41,313 nucleotides of DNA from Thermosyntropha lipolytica DSM 11003 (GTDB lineage Bacteria; Bacillota; Syntrophomonadia; Syntrophomonadales; Syntrophomonadaceae): the NCBI RefSeq assembly GCF_900129805.1, contig NZ_FQWY01000019.1, forward strand, positions 1 to 41,313, read 5' to 3'. A program made the position numbers and the translations under genes. Of this stretch, positions 18,616 to 26,625 are shown piece by piece. The number at the start of each line of letters is the position of its first letter. The first letter of the stretch is position 1. The notes below the pieces were generated by a model, which was not told where the DNA came from, did no database searches, and saw nothing but the letters and a program-made list of their open reading frames with translations.

Positions 18616-19047
18616 CTAAATTCCTAAATCCACCATCTTCTCGGCTATATCTTCATAGGAAGCCTCTGCTTCTTTCGCATAGTTTACCCAGCTATCAGCT
18701 GCCCAAATCTCAATTCTTGTTCCTACCCCTATTATCACAATATCTTTTTCAATTTGGGCATAATCCCTTAAATTAGGAGGCAGAACTGTTCTTCCCTGCT
18801 TATCAAGTTCTAGCTCCGAAGCACCAGCGAAAAAAAAGCGCACAAAAGCTCTTACATCTGCTCTAGTAAGCGGAAGCTTTTTAAGCTTTTCTTCAATCTG
18901 TCTCCATTCGGCTAGAGGATAAAGAAATATACAGTTATCCAGCCCTTTGGTAGCAATAAACCTATCTCCCAGGCTTTCCCGGAATTTGGCCGGAATAGTA
19001 ATCCTCCCTTTAGCATCCAAGGAATGCTGATACTCACCCAGAAACAT
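18616..19047 (-). CDS. mraZ: Transcriptional regulator MraZ
   Basis: 143-aa protein with two SpoVT-AbrB-type swapped-hairpin domains. The first begins FLGEYQHSLDAKGRITIPAKF and the second is centred on ELDKQGRTVLPPNLRDYA. MraZ binds repeated boxes in its own promoter and controls the dcw operon. Matching boxes lie 33-72 bases upstream of this gene. I start at ATG 19047 because AGGAGAG is just upstream and all family members begin M-F-L/M-G. A longer in-frame extension of 13 residues would run into the operator. Confidence 0.96.
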   Translation of the reverse strand: MFLGEYQHSLDAKGRITIPAKFRESLGDRFIATKGLDNCIFLYPLAEWRQIEEKLKKLPLTRADVRAFVRFFFAGASELELDKQGRTVLPPNLRDYAQIEKDIVIIGVGTRIEIWAADSWVNYAKEAEASYEDIAEKMVDLGI

Positions 19048-19079
19048 ATGTGCTCTCCTCTTATTTATTAAGGGATTCT

Positions 19080-19119
19080 GTTCCACTTTGCTCCACTTTA
19101 CTCCACTTTATTCTACTCC
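19080..19119 (-). promoter_or_regulatory. MraZ operator: four tandem 10-bp boxes
   Basis: On the minus strand the units read GGAGTAGAAT, AAAGTGGAGT, AAAGTGGAGC and AAAGTGGAAC without gaps. Three are near-identical AAAGTGG boxes and the first is degenerate. The exact 10-bp period, one helical turn, and position between promoter and mraZ match the known MraZ binding arrangement, so autoregulation of the operon is expected. Confidence 0.85.
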
Positions 19120-19154
19120 CATCGGTAAATATCCTTTTTTTAAAAATAAAAAAA

Positions 19155-19183
19155 ATTTAAGCTTATTTTATTAAATTCGACAA
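19155..19183 (-). promoter_or_regulatory. Sigma-A-like promoter of the mraZ-murA operon
   Basis: The minus strand has TTGTCG (19183-19178), a 17-bp spacer and TTAAAT (19160-19155). Each hexamer matches consensus at four positions. Its place upstream of the MraZ boxes and of the first dcw gene supports it. Other AT-rich alternatives nearby cannot be excluded. Confidence 0.5.
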
Positions 19184-19300
19184 GAAAAAGCCTGTTTACC
19201 GGCTTTTAGGCCTTTAAATCCCGATTTAAGGAAAAATATTCCTTTAAAATTTATTAAAAAATTCTTTCTCAAGTCCTATTTTTGTAAAAACTAAAAAAGT
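19184..19300. other. AT-rich intergenic spacer
   Basis: No ORF or recognisable RNA. It contains an imperfect inverted repeat (CCTTTAAAT...ATTTAAGG, about 19210-19232) of unknown meaning upstream of the mraZ promoter. Confidence 0.5.
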
Positions 19301-19339
19301 ATAAAAAAAACTTGCCGGAAAAAAGGTTACCGTCAAGTT
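19301..19339 (-). terminator. Rho-independent terminator after the PHP gene
   Basis: Minus-strand arms AACTTGACGG and CCGGCAAGTT pair at nine of ten positions around an 11-base loop, followed by eight T residues. It lies about 30 bases past the PHP-domain gene and isolates it from the dcw operon. Confidence 0.85.
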
Positions 19340-19369
19340 CTCGATTATTATTTTCGCCTTTACCTTTTA

Positions 19370-20413
19370 TTACACCAGGAATATAGAATTAGAATATATC
19401 CAGGGGCGATAACATCCTAAAATCATGTAATCTGCTTCTATTCTGTATACCCCTTTTTCTATACTTTTAAAGACATGTTTCCTGCCCTGGCTCACCGCTA
19501 CCCTTTGCCCATTATGTATAAGCCTTACCCTGCTTTTATGGGGAGTAAAAACTTCTATCCACATTCCTTCCCGGTATTCTACTTCATCACCCATAGTCCA
19601 GGTCCTATCTTCATATTTAAGGTTAAAAGAGAATCCCCGGCTGTTTCGGCGATAATCATCAGCTACCCAGCTTCTGCCCTGGCGCAAAGCTTCATATATC
19701 TTCACTTTATCCTTCTTATAATCTCCTGTTAACTTCTCTTTTAGCAAAATATGCATGTTGACTGACCGAAAAGTTTTAAGATAAGAACCTACCATTACCG
19801 GAATAAATCCTAACCTGAACCTTATGTTGTGGGCATCAGAACCACCAAAGGCTGCCACCTTTTCTCCCTGCCCTTGCAAGAAATCAAGTTTCTTTAGAGC
19901 TTCTTTATCAGGGCCAGTTATACAAAACCGCGGCCAGAAAAGCAAAAAAATCGCCTTTAACCGGCTTTCTAAATTATCTTTCCAGCCAGAACAAAAATTC
20001 CATATTTCTATCCCCTGAAATCCCTTTACCTGCCACTGGTTCCAGGGAAAAGCTATCCCCCGGGCATAAAAAGGAGAACCTTTTTCAAAAGGATGGGCAA
20101 TAATACCTATTCCCCCCTGTTCATTTACCTGGTCGATTACTTGCTGGGGGTTTAAAGTATTATTTTCTATTTCCTCCTTTATATTTAAAGCCAGATAATG
20201 ACAGCAAGTATCGTTGATTTCCATACCTATCAAAACCAGCACTTTATTATAATAGCCTTCTTCACCCTTTTTAAAACCGCGCATATTTTCATGGTCAGTT
20301 ATCACCACAAAATCAAGTCCGGCTCTTTGAGCCTTTTTGGCAATTTCAGCTACCGTTCCTGTACCATCCGAATAAACCGAATGTATATGGAGATTGCCCA
20401 CATACTCATACAA
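19370..20413 (-). CDS. PHP-domain metal-dependent phosphoesterase
   Basis: 347-aa cytoplasmic protein. The polymerase-and-histidinol-phosphatase motifs are all visible: HIHSVYSDGT (His9, His11), ITDHENM (Asp40, His41), Glu66, AHPFEKG (His107) and GSDAHN (Asp193, His195). These residues bind a multinuclear metal site in the YciV/TrpH-like group, which acts on nucleoside 3',5'-bisphosphates or short oligonucleotides. The exact substrate here is unknown. The C-terminal ~100 residues look like a small beta domain (DEVEYREGMWIEVFTP). The start is TTG 20413 with GGAGGT eight bases upstream. It appears monocistronic, between two terminators. Confidence 0.85.
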   Translation of the reverse strand: MYEYVGNLHIHSVYSDGTGTVAEIAKKAQRAGLDFVVITDHENMRGFKKGEEGYYNKVLVLIGMEINDTCCHYLALNIKEEIENNTLNPQQVIDQVNEQGGIGIIAHPFEKGSPFYARGIAFPWNQWQVKGFQGIEIWNFCSGWKDNLESRLKAIFLLFWPRFCITGPDKEALKKLDFLQGQGEKVAAFGGSDAHNIRFRLGFIPVMVGSYLKTFRSVNMHILLKEKLTGDYKKDKVKIYEALRQGRSWVADDYRRNSRGFSFNLKYEDRTWTMGDEVEYREGMWIEVFTPHKSRVRLIHNGQRVAVSQGRKHVFKSIEKGVYRIEADYMILGCYRPWIYSNSIFLV

Positions 20414-20440
20414 AACTTTTCACCTCCATCTCCTTTAAAC

Positions 20441-20475
20441 AAAAGAGGTTAAGAGTATTTTATACCCTTAACCTC
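20441..20475 (-). terminator. Strong rho-independent terminator after the envelope operon
   Basis: A 14-bp minus-strand stem (GAGGTTAAGGGTAT with ATACTCTTAACCTC, one G-U pair), a three-base loop and a TTTTGTTT tail, about 30 bases after the stop at 20507. The loop and upper stem overlap a possible promoter for the PHP gene. Confidence 0.85.
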
Positions 20476-20487
20476 CTGTTAAATCAA
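20459..20487 (-). promoter_or_regulatory. Possible PHP-gene promoter inside the terminator
   Basis: The minus strand has TTGATT (20487-20482), a 17-bp spacer and TATAAA (20464-20459). The -10 coincides with the hairpin loop of the terminator. The PHP gene has no other room for a promoter between the terminator and its ribosome binding site. It is supported only by hexamer matches and position. Confidence 0.35.
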
Positions 20488-20506
20488 CCCTGGTTATAGC
20501 TTTATT

Positions 20507-21397
20507 TTAGTAGCTGTAGGTGAAAGTAGCTTCAAAGGTAGCTTCTTTTTCTCCTAACATAGTTTTAACCTTGGCCGTACCATTTTTAATAATAATCTTG
20601 GTTACCCGGTTAGTCTTCTTATCTACGGTAATTTCCGCTGTGCCTTTGACCTCAGACCAGGTAGCCTTATCATTTACCTTGTTCAGCATATTAAGAAGTG
20701 AAGCCGGGGTATTTCCAGTTACAGTAATAACATATACATCGCCTTTGTCAGCAAAAGCAGCACCGGCTACTACCTTTAAAGCCTCTCCTTCCGGTCCATA
20801 AATCAGTTCCGAATAAGGACAGAGAGGAGCATTAACATCACTCTGGCCTAAAGGACCTGCATCACCCTTGATATTAGCATTTGCCTTGCCATCAGCAGCA
20901 ATAGAAGCGGTAGCTTCCGCCCCAACTTTAACCATGCCGGCTACCAATCCGGAAATGCTTATCTTGGCATTTACCGGAGCAAAAGCTTTTACGATAGCCT
21001 TGGCAGCATCATCAGCACTGGCAATAGCAGGAGCTTCCTCTTTAGGTTCTTCTTTAGGCTGTTCTGGCTGCGGCTCCGGCTTCGGTTCCGGTTTAGGTTC
21101 TTCAACTACTACCGGAGCTTCTCCGATTATAACTGTCTTTGTACTTTTATCCCAGTCTATTTTTACTCCCAGAGCTTCCGCCAGGGGACGGGCAGGCAGA
21201 TAGGTGCGTCCTTCATAAACAATAGGACTTAAATTCTTACCATCAATCTGAGGAGTCCATGCTTTTCCGTTCAGCATAAATTTAAAATCATGAGCCAGAG
21301 TAGCCTGAATCACCTGGGAAGTAGAACCGGCTACTGCCCCAGCTGTAAAGGCCAACAGCATCATAATAGCCACCATGACTATCCATCTTTTTTTCAT
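20507..21397 (-). CDS. Secreted stalk-domain protein with LolA/LppX-like C-terminal domain (tentative)
   Basis: 296 aa. A Sec signal peptide occupies residues 1-24. A copper-amine-oxidase N-terminal-type stalk domain (about 33-92, FMLNGKAWTPQIDG, YLPARPLAEALGV) follows, then a Pro/Glu/Lys linker (about 97-126) and a ~165-residue C-terminal domain. That domain ends in alternating strands (GTAEITVDKKTNRVTKI), which resembles LolA/LppX-like folds. No catalytic motif is seen. The stalk domain usually places proteins at the Gram-positive envelope. The ATG follows GGGGGAGG, 24 bases after the heptad protein, so it is the third gene of that operon. Function unknown. Confidence 0.7.
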   Translation of the reverse strand: MKKRWIVMVAIMMLLAFTAGAVAGSTSQVIQATLAHDFKFMLNGKAWTPQIDGKNLSPIVYEGRTYLPARPLAEALGVKIDWDKSTKTVIIGEAPVVVEEPKPEPKPEPQPEQPKEEPKEEAPAIASADDAAKAIVKAFAPVNAKISISGLVAGMVKVGAEATASIAADGKANANIKGDAGPLGQSDVNAPLCPYSELIYGPEGEALKVVAGAAFADKGDVYVITVTGNTPASLLNMLNKVNDKATWSEVKGTAEITVDKKTNRVTKIIIKNGTAKVKTMLGEKEATFEATFTYSY

Positions 21398-21421
21398 ATC
21401 AACAACCTCCCCCTTTTATTT

Positions 21422-23371
21422 TTAGGCACTTTCCTGAACTCCAGCCTGGAAAGCCTGTTTGGGCGGCCGCCCAAGGGCCAGCAGTATAATCAAGGCTACT
21501 ACCACAGCTCCTGCTCCATATTTAACCGCATTGGCCTGTTTGCTGATTTCTGGAGTCTGGAATACATAGGCTACACTTCCTTCAGCTCCTTCTGGCTTGC
21601 CGAGGAATGTATCAGCCTCTTTTGCTTTCTGAGCCAGAGCATCAGCAATAGCTCCTACCGAAGCAAAAGTTTTCATACCTTCATAGATAGCCTCTTTTGC
21701 CTGTCCGGCTCCACTGCCGATTTGTCCTGTTCCTTCTTTAATCTTAGCCATACCCGGCAGTGCTTTTTCTTCAATACCTGCCTGCATAGCAGCCAGAGCA
21801 TAAAGGAGCGTATTGGGATTGCCGCTGGCATCGACTGACTTAACCGGATTTCCATTCTTATCAACATTACCCAGCCCTGCTACCATAAGACCCAGACCAG
21901 CATCTACTTTCCCCAAGCTGTTTGATAACATAGTAGTTCCCAGTTCCAAAGCACTTACACTGGCCGGAAAATCTACGGTTCCGCTGGAAGTTATCATCTG
22001 ACCGCCATCGCGGAAAACCCCGACATTGTGATTTATAGCCATAAGTTTAGGTTCAATAGCCTCAGTTATTACTTTTTCGGCCGGAGTTCCTGCTACCGCA
22101 GTTTTAAGGTAATTCACATCATTGTACAGACTGGTAGAAAGCGAAGGAGTCTGCCCCTGGTCAGCAGGTGTTCCTATAACCCCCTGCAGGACGGTCAATA
22201 CCATTTTTTGCGCACCTAAAGCAGGGATAAATTTTTCATCAACTGTCTTCTTTATAAGTCCTATAGCATCTTTAGCCCCGGGAGTATTACCTTTGGCATC
22301 AGTTCCTTTAAAGGCATCATAGCTTGCAGCATCAAAAGCTGGATTGGAAAGGCCAAAACGAAGCATCTTTACCTTGCCAATCAAGGTTCCCAGTCCACTA
22401 CTTATCTGGTTTAACCCCTGTTCTACGGCATTAAGCCCATAAAGCAGAGTAGCCTCTTTATCTTCCGCTCCTACCCCGCTCTGGATTTTGTCAAAGCCGT
22501 CATAGAGCATAGATAAGCTATTTTGTACCTGAGAAAGAGAATCTACTTCCGAAGTTGTGGGAAGTACGGGTATAACTGCAATCTTAAAGCTGGGAAGCTC
22601 AATATCCTTGCCATCGGCTTCCAGAACGATATACTGTTTAGCCGGATACTTGGGAGGAATAAGGGGTACCGTCCAGCTTACCACCGTATTGTCTTTGATG
22701 TTTACTACTACCCCTCCCGGAGATTCTCCAGCTTTTCCAGGGGCCTGTACATTGGCGAATTTTTTGTTGCTGAATTCCCAGCCGGAAAGAGAAACAACAT
22801 AGGGTGTATAAATTTCGGCTTCTTTCTGTACCAGATTGCCTTTAGAATCAGTAAATTCCAGTACCTTCTTTTCCCCCGTCTTATTCTCAAAAGTAGCCAC
22901 AATCTTTAAATGTCCGCTTTTGCCGGCTATATCAGATGGCTTAACTTTTTTACCATCCAGGTAGTATTCAATCTCAACACTTACCGGCATTTTTATTTTC
23001 GCTATTTCTTCTTTCTTTACGGAAGCTAAATAATAAATATCTTCATAAGGTTTATCTCCAGCTACTGCTGCTGATACTTTTATTTTTCCATTCTGTTCGC
23101 TTATCGCTTCCTTGCTATAAAGATTGCGCAGACTGGAAACTTTATATCCGGCATTATCTTCGATTACATACTGACCTTTACCAAAAACCCGAATATGATT
23201 TAACACTTTTATATCCTGGATTTGTCCATTATCACCTAGCTGAGTTATAACTAATTCATTATCTATTACCTTGGATGGGGTTTGGCCTAAAGCTACCTGA
23301 GCAGGCATAAATACCAGGCAAAAAACTAGCAGCATAGCCAAACCAGTATACCATTTTTTGTGTTTGAGCAA
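21422..23371 (-). CDS. Secreted, C-terminally anchored heptad-repeat protein (YhgE/Pip-related, uncharacterised)
   Basis: 649 aa. The signal sequence is at 1-29. An N-terminal beta-rich region contains a YYLDGKKVKPSDIAGKSGHL block (136-155), a pattern I recall from uncharacterised Firmicutes and Actinobacteria proteins. From about residue 290 to 600 there are spaced Leu/Gly heptads (AVEQGLNQISSGLGTLIG, MAKIKEGTGQIGSGAGQA) like those in YhgE/Pip and MmpL-type proteins. One membrane helix lies near the C terminus (AVVVALIILLAL) with a short basic tail. The ABC-2 transporter part of YhgE is absent. The start is TTG 23371 with GGAGG eight bases upstream. It is the middle gene of a three-gene operon. 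Function unknown. Confidence 0.7.
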   Translation of the reverse strand: MLKHKKWYTGLAMLLVFCLVFMPAQVALGQTPSKVIDNELVITQLGDNGQIQDIKVLNHIRVFGKGQYVIEDNAGYKVSSLRNLYSKEAISEQNGKIKVSAAVAGDKPYEDIYYLASVKKEEIAKIKMPVSVEIEYYLDGKKVKPSDIAGKSGHLKIVATFENKTGEKKVLEFTDSKGNLVQKEAEIYTPYVVSLSGWEFSNKKFANVQAPGKAGESPGGVVVNIKDNTVVSWTVPLIPPKYPAKQYIVLEADGKDIELPSFKIAVIPVLPTTSEVDSLSQVQNSLSMLYDGFDKIQSGVGAEDKEATLLYGLNAVEQGLNQISSGLGTLIGKVKMLRFGLSNPAFDAASYDAFKGTDAKGNTPGAKDAIGLIKKTVDEKFIPALGAQKMVLTVLQGVIGTPADQGQTPSLSTSLYNDVNYLKTAVAGTPAEKVITEAIEPKLMAINHNVGVFRDGGQMITSSGTVDFPASVSALELGTTMLSNSLGKVDAGLGLMVAGLGNVDKNGNPVKSVDASGNPNTLLYALAAMQAGIEEKALPGMAKIKEGTGQIGSGAGQAKEAIYEGMKTFASVGAIADALAQKAKEADTFLGKPEGAEGSVAYVFQTPEISKQANAVKYGAGAVVVALIILLALGRPPKQAFQAGVQESA

Positions 23372-23389
23372 TTCTCTTCCCTCCTTCCC

Positions 23390-23884
23390 CTATTTATTCA
23401 CAGCCATAGCAATCTTGATAACCAGAAGAGACAGCACCAGGCCTATGAGCAAAGATACGCTTACTCCCACGGCAGCCGGCAATGCCTGATGGGCAAGTTG
23501 CGAGGCATCAGCCATATAAAGCGGGAAAACAGCAGCATGGTATCCTGCCCAGCCGATGAACATAGCATCAATGCGCAATCCAGTTGCCGACAGTAAAACG
23601 AGTATAAATACGGCAATCCCTGATACTAGAGCTACATAGGCTATGTTGTCCGGAGGCAGCGGGAACTTGGCAGCCAGAATTATTATACCTGCCATGGCTA
23701 TGATTACCCCGATCAACATGGCAACAGCGGTCTTGAAATAATCACCAAAAGGACCGATTACAGCAAACATAGCCATAGAGAGGGCAGCTATATAAAAAGC
23801 ACTGGCCCCTACTGCTTCCTGGAAATACACGAATATGGCGAATAATACGGCAACCAGAAGGCCCAAACTCAGAGCTTGTTTCAT
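23390..23884 (-). CDS. Small polytopic membrane protein, possibly DUF1097-like
   Basis: 164 aa with five or six hydrophobic helices and few charged residues. Glycines in GWAGYHAAVFPLY and the C-terminal ALPAAVGVSVSLLIGL pattern recall DUF1097/YcdZ inner-membrane proteins of similar length, but the resemblance is weak. I start at ATG 23884, which has AAAGGAGGTG immediately upstream. An in-frame extension to 23977 lacks a site and conservation. It is the first gene of the envelope operon, 18 bases before the heptad protein. Function unknown. Confidence 0.7.
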   Translation of the reverse strand: MKQALSLGLLVAVLFAIFVYFQEAVGASAFYIAALSMAMFAVIGPFGDYFKTAVAMLIGVIIAMAGIIILAAKFPLPPDNIAYVALVSGIAVFILVLLSATGLRIDAMFIGWAGYHAAVFPLYMADASQLAHQALPAAVGVSVSLLIGLVLSLLVIKIAMAVNK

Positions 23885-24140
23885 CTTTTCACCTCCTTTG
23901 TTATAATTTTTTGAAAATTGTTGCAAAAAGAGTGGGGAAAATGCTGTGAAGAAATGATGCATACAGGCAAGAAACAAGCTAGAAATCAGATAAAGCAGAA
24001 TCAGTAGCCACGATAGGTGAAAAACGATTTGCCGTGAATGAGGAATGATATCTAGAAGAATTATATGAGTAAAAAACTGGTATGATTACTTACATGCAGG
24101 CAAAAGATCAAGAAATCTTTTGCCTGCATTGGAATCCAGA
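23885..24140. other. Intergenic region with a long perfect hairpin
   Basis: There is no supported ORF. A minus-strand TATAAT (24065-24060) without a clear -35, and a TTGCAA...TATAAC pair with only 15-bp spacing near 23910, are possible promoters for the envelope operon. Arms 24094-24108 and 24115-24129 make a perfect 15-bp stem with a six-base loop. Confidence 0.4.
24094..24129. repeat. Perfect 15-bp inverted repeat
   Basis: ATGCAGGCAAAAGAT and ATCTTTTGCCTGCAT flank CAAGAA. The repeat lies 12 bases past the ACT-protein stop. Neither strand has a T run after it, so it is either a weak terminator, an mRNA 3'-end stabiliser or a protein site. Confidence 0.75.
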
Positions 24141-24569
24141 TTAAAGCTGATAAAGCCTGGTTTCATCCAGAAATTTTATCCCGCGCTCGATAAAAGCCTT
24201 GCGCGCCTTTTCAATATCTTCGACCTTAAAAATCACCAAGGCATCGTTTTCTGAAGTGCCTAAAAAGGCATAGAGATATTCGATATTGAGATTTTCCTCC
24301 GACATCTGCTCTAAAACCGAAGCCAAACCTCCCGGCGCATCAGGCACCTGTACAGCAATTACTTCAGTTTCACTTACAGTAAAGCCTGCTTCTTTCAATA
24401 CCTTATAAGCTTTATCGGGGTCAGATACGATAAGCCGCAGAATACCAAAATCAGAAGTATCAGCAATAGAAAGGGCACGAATATTTATACCTGCATCGCC
24501 TAAAACCCTGGTTACATGAGCAAGCCTTCCTGCTTTATTTTCCAGAAAAACTGATATCTGTTTCGCCAT
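24141..24569 (-). CDS. Tandem ACT-domain protein
   Basis: 142 aa made of two ACT domains: about 4-66 (ISVFLENKAGRLAHVTRVLGD) and about 72-140 (VQVPDAPGGLASVLEQ). The glycine-containing N-terminal turns (NKAGRL, DAPGGL) are those that normally bind amino acids. Stand-alone ACT proteins of this type often sit beside phenylacetate-CoA ligase in anaerobes, sometimes with indolepyruvate oxidoreductase, so an amino-acid-sensing role in aromatic amino-acid breakdown is plausible. It lies 13 bases after paaK. Confidence 0.85.
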   Translation of the reverse strand: MAKQISVFLENKAGRLAHVTRVLGDAGINIRALSIADTSDFGILRLIVSDPDKAYKVLKEAGFTVSETEVIAVQVPDAPGGLASVLEQMSEENLNIEYLYAFLGTSENDALVIFKVEDIEKARKAFIERGIKFLDETRLYQL

Positions 24570-24582
24570 CTATATCCCTCCT

Positions 24583-25884
24583 TTAGAATTTGCGTTTATC
24601 AATAACCCTCTTGGCTTTGCCTTCACTGCGCTCTATAGACTTGGGTTCTACCAATCTCACTTTAACACTTACCCCCAGGGCACTTTCCAGTTCTCTTCTT
24701 ATATGGGCACCTAGTTCTTCTAATTTTCTTACTTCATCACTGAATACCTTTTCCGAAACTTCTACCTGCACTTCTAATTCATCCAGATTGCCTTTGCGGT
24801 CAACCACCAGCAAATAATGCGGTTCTACGCCGGGTATGTTAAGCAGCACGCTTTCTACCATGGAAGGGAAAACATTTACTCCCCGTATGATGACCATATC
24901 ATCAGAACGCCCCAGAACCTTTTGCATGCGGACATGGGTCCTTCCGCACGGGCAGGGTGTGCGGTCAAGAGTTGTCAAATCCCGGGTCCGGTACCTTATT
25001 ATAGGCAATGCCTCTTTGGTAATCGCAGTTATAACCAGTTCTCCCTGTTCCCCCTCGGGCAAAACCTCTCCCGTTTCCGGATCTATGATCTCGGCAATAA
25101 AATGGTCTTCGGCAATATGTAAGCCATTCTTGTATTTGCACTCCACAGCTACTCCCGGGCCTATTATTTCACTCAAGCCATATATGTCATAAGCATCTAT
25201 CTTAAGGTTATTTTCAATTTCCCGCCGCATATTTTCTGACCAGGGCTCAGCTCCAAATATGCCTGCCTTAAGTTTTAAGTCAGCTGGATCTACTCCCATT
25301 TCCTGCATAACTTCATACATGAAAAGGGCATAAGACGGAGTACAGGTTAAAATAGTAGTGCCAAAATCCTGCATAAGCATAATCTGCCTCTTGGTATTTC
25401 CTCCTGAGCTCGGAATAACCGAAGCCCCGATCCTCTCTGCTCCATAGTGTACGCCCAGGCCGCCTGTAAAAAGACCATATCCATAAGCATTTTGTATCAC
25501 AGAATGTCTGGTAGCCCCAGCACTTACCAGAGCTCTGGCCATAAGCTCTGCCCATATGTCGATATCTTTTTTGGTATAGCCTACTACCGTCGGTTTGCCA
25601 GTAGTCCCTGAAGAAGAATGTATTCGGACTACTTCACTCATGGGAACAGCAAATAGTCCAAAAGGATAATTATCCCTCAGATCCTGTTTAGTAGTAAAAG
25701 GAAGTTTTTTAAGATCATCCAGGGTTTTTATATCATCTGGTTTAATACCTGCCGCATCCATTTTCTTTTGATAAGCTGGCACAAAAGCATAAACCCGATA
25801 AACCGTTTCTTTAAGCCTTCTTAACTGCAGTTCCCTCAGCTGTTCGATCGGCATACATTCCTTTTCCTGATCCCAGTAAATCAA
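24583..25884 (-). CDS. paaK: Phenylacetate--CoA ligase
   Basis: AMP-forming acyl-CoA synthetase of 433 aa. The P-loop [10 protein letters not shown] is at about 90-99, a GLSEIIGPG adenine-site motif and the RTRDLTTL hinge region follow, and the C-terminal lid contains [18 protein letters not shown] motif is typical of PaaK. It activates phenylacetate or related arylacetates, which anaerobes produce from phenylalanine, tyrosine or tryptophan. The start is TTG 25884 with AGGAGG nine bases upstream. It is grouped with the ACT protein downstream and a DNA glycosylase upstream (14-base gap). Confidence 0.93.
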   Translation of the reverse strand: MIYWDQEKECMPIEQLRELQLRRLKETVYRVYAFVPAYQKKMDAAGIKPDDIKTLDDLKKLPFTTKQDLRDNYPFGLFAVPMSEVVRIHSSSGTTGKPTVVGYTKKDIDIWAELMARALVSAGATRHSVIQNAYGYGLFTGGLGVHYGAERIGASVIPSSGGNTKRQIMLMQDFGTTILTCTPSYALFMYEVMQEMGVDPADLKLKAGIFGAEPWSENMRREIENNLKIDAYDIYGLSEIIGPGVAVECKYKNGLHIAEDHFIAEIIDPETGEVLPEGEQGELVITAITKEALPIIRYRTRDLTTLDRTPCPCGRTHVRMQKVLGRSDDMVIIRGVNVFPSMVESVLLNIPGVEPHYLLVVDRKGNLDELEVQVEVSEKVFSDEVRKLEELGAHIRRELESALGVSVKVRLVEPKSIERSEGKAKRVIDKRKF

Positions 25885-25898
25885 AATATTCGACCTCC

Positions 25899-26579
25899 TT
25901 ATTTATTTTCCTTCTGGATTTTTAAATAATTGCAAAAATTATTTATAGGGCAAAGATTGCAAATCGGATTATTTTTTTTGCAATAATTAGCACCTAAAGC
26001 TACCAGTAAGGCATGATATTCATTGTAAAGCTCTACCTCGGAGGGCAAGAATCTATGCATCAATTCCTGCATCATATCATAGCTTGTATTCTGGTCTACT
26101 ATTCCCAGGCGGGAAAATATTCTTATCGTATAAGCATCGATGACAAATACCGGCTTTTCCCCGGCATAAAGCAGAATAGAGTCAGCAGTTTCCTTGCCTA
26201 TCCCCCACAAAGAAAGCAATTCCCCTCTCAGGTTTTTCGTTTCCTGGCTAAACATCAGCTCGAGATTTCCCCCGTATCTTTCCTTCACATAACCGGCCAG
26301 ATTTTTAAGCTTTCTGGCTTTTTGCCTGTGATACAGAGCAGGTTTTATAAGCTCAGCTATTTTTCCCTCCTCGGCTCTACACATTGCTTCTAGCTCTAAA
26401 AGGCCTGCCCGTTTTAAGTTTAAAATAGCCTTTTCTACATTCTTCCAGGCCACCGCCTGGGTCAAAACAGCACCCACCATTATTTCCCATGTACTTTCCC
26501 CCGGCCACCATCCCCGGGGTCCAAAATGAGCCAATAGCATTTCATATATTTGATAAAAAAACTCACTATCTGCCAGCAA
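25899..26579 (-). CDS. Endonuclease III-superfamily DNA glycosylase, MagIII-like
   Basis: 226 aa. The helix-hairpin-helix region LWGIGKETA (124-132) is followed by the catalytic Asp in VIDAYT (Asp148). A [4Fe-4S] cysteine set C-x6-C-x2-C-x5-C lies at 200, 207, 210 and 216. At the position of the endonuclease III catalytic Lys (GRKTA) this protein has Glu130 (GKETA). That form is seen in MagIII-type 3-methyladenine glycosylases, so it is probably monofunctional without lyase activity. The start is uncertain: TTG 26579 is the only candidate near the GGGGGG upstream. Substrate specificity cannot be read from sequence. Confidence 0.85.
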   Translation of the reverse strand: MLADSEFFYQIYEMLLAHFGPRGWWPGESTWEIMVGAVLTQAVAWKNVEKAILNLKRAGLLELEAMCRAEEGKIAELIKPALYHRQKARKLKNLAGYVKERYGGNLELMFSQETKNLRGELLSLWGIGKETADSILLYAGEKPVFVIDAYTIRIFSRLGIVDQNTSYDMMQELMHRFLPSEVELYNEYHALLVALGANYCKKNNPICNLCPINNFCNYLKIQKENK

Positions 26580-26625
26580 AGCCCTGACATCCCCCCTTAT
26601 TTACGAAAACTTCTTAAACATCTCT

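Noticed and set aside
23885-23977. Upstream extension of the small membrane protein
   Set aside because: It has no ribosome binding site and includes the AAAGGAGGTG that serves the ATG at 23884.
23941-24130. Short plus-strand coding-like fragments (ESVATIGEKRFAVNEE and following)
   Set aside because: Each is under 25 codons and interrupted by stops, with no recognisable family. Probably chance.
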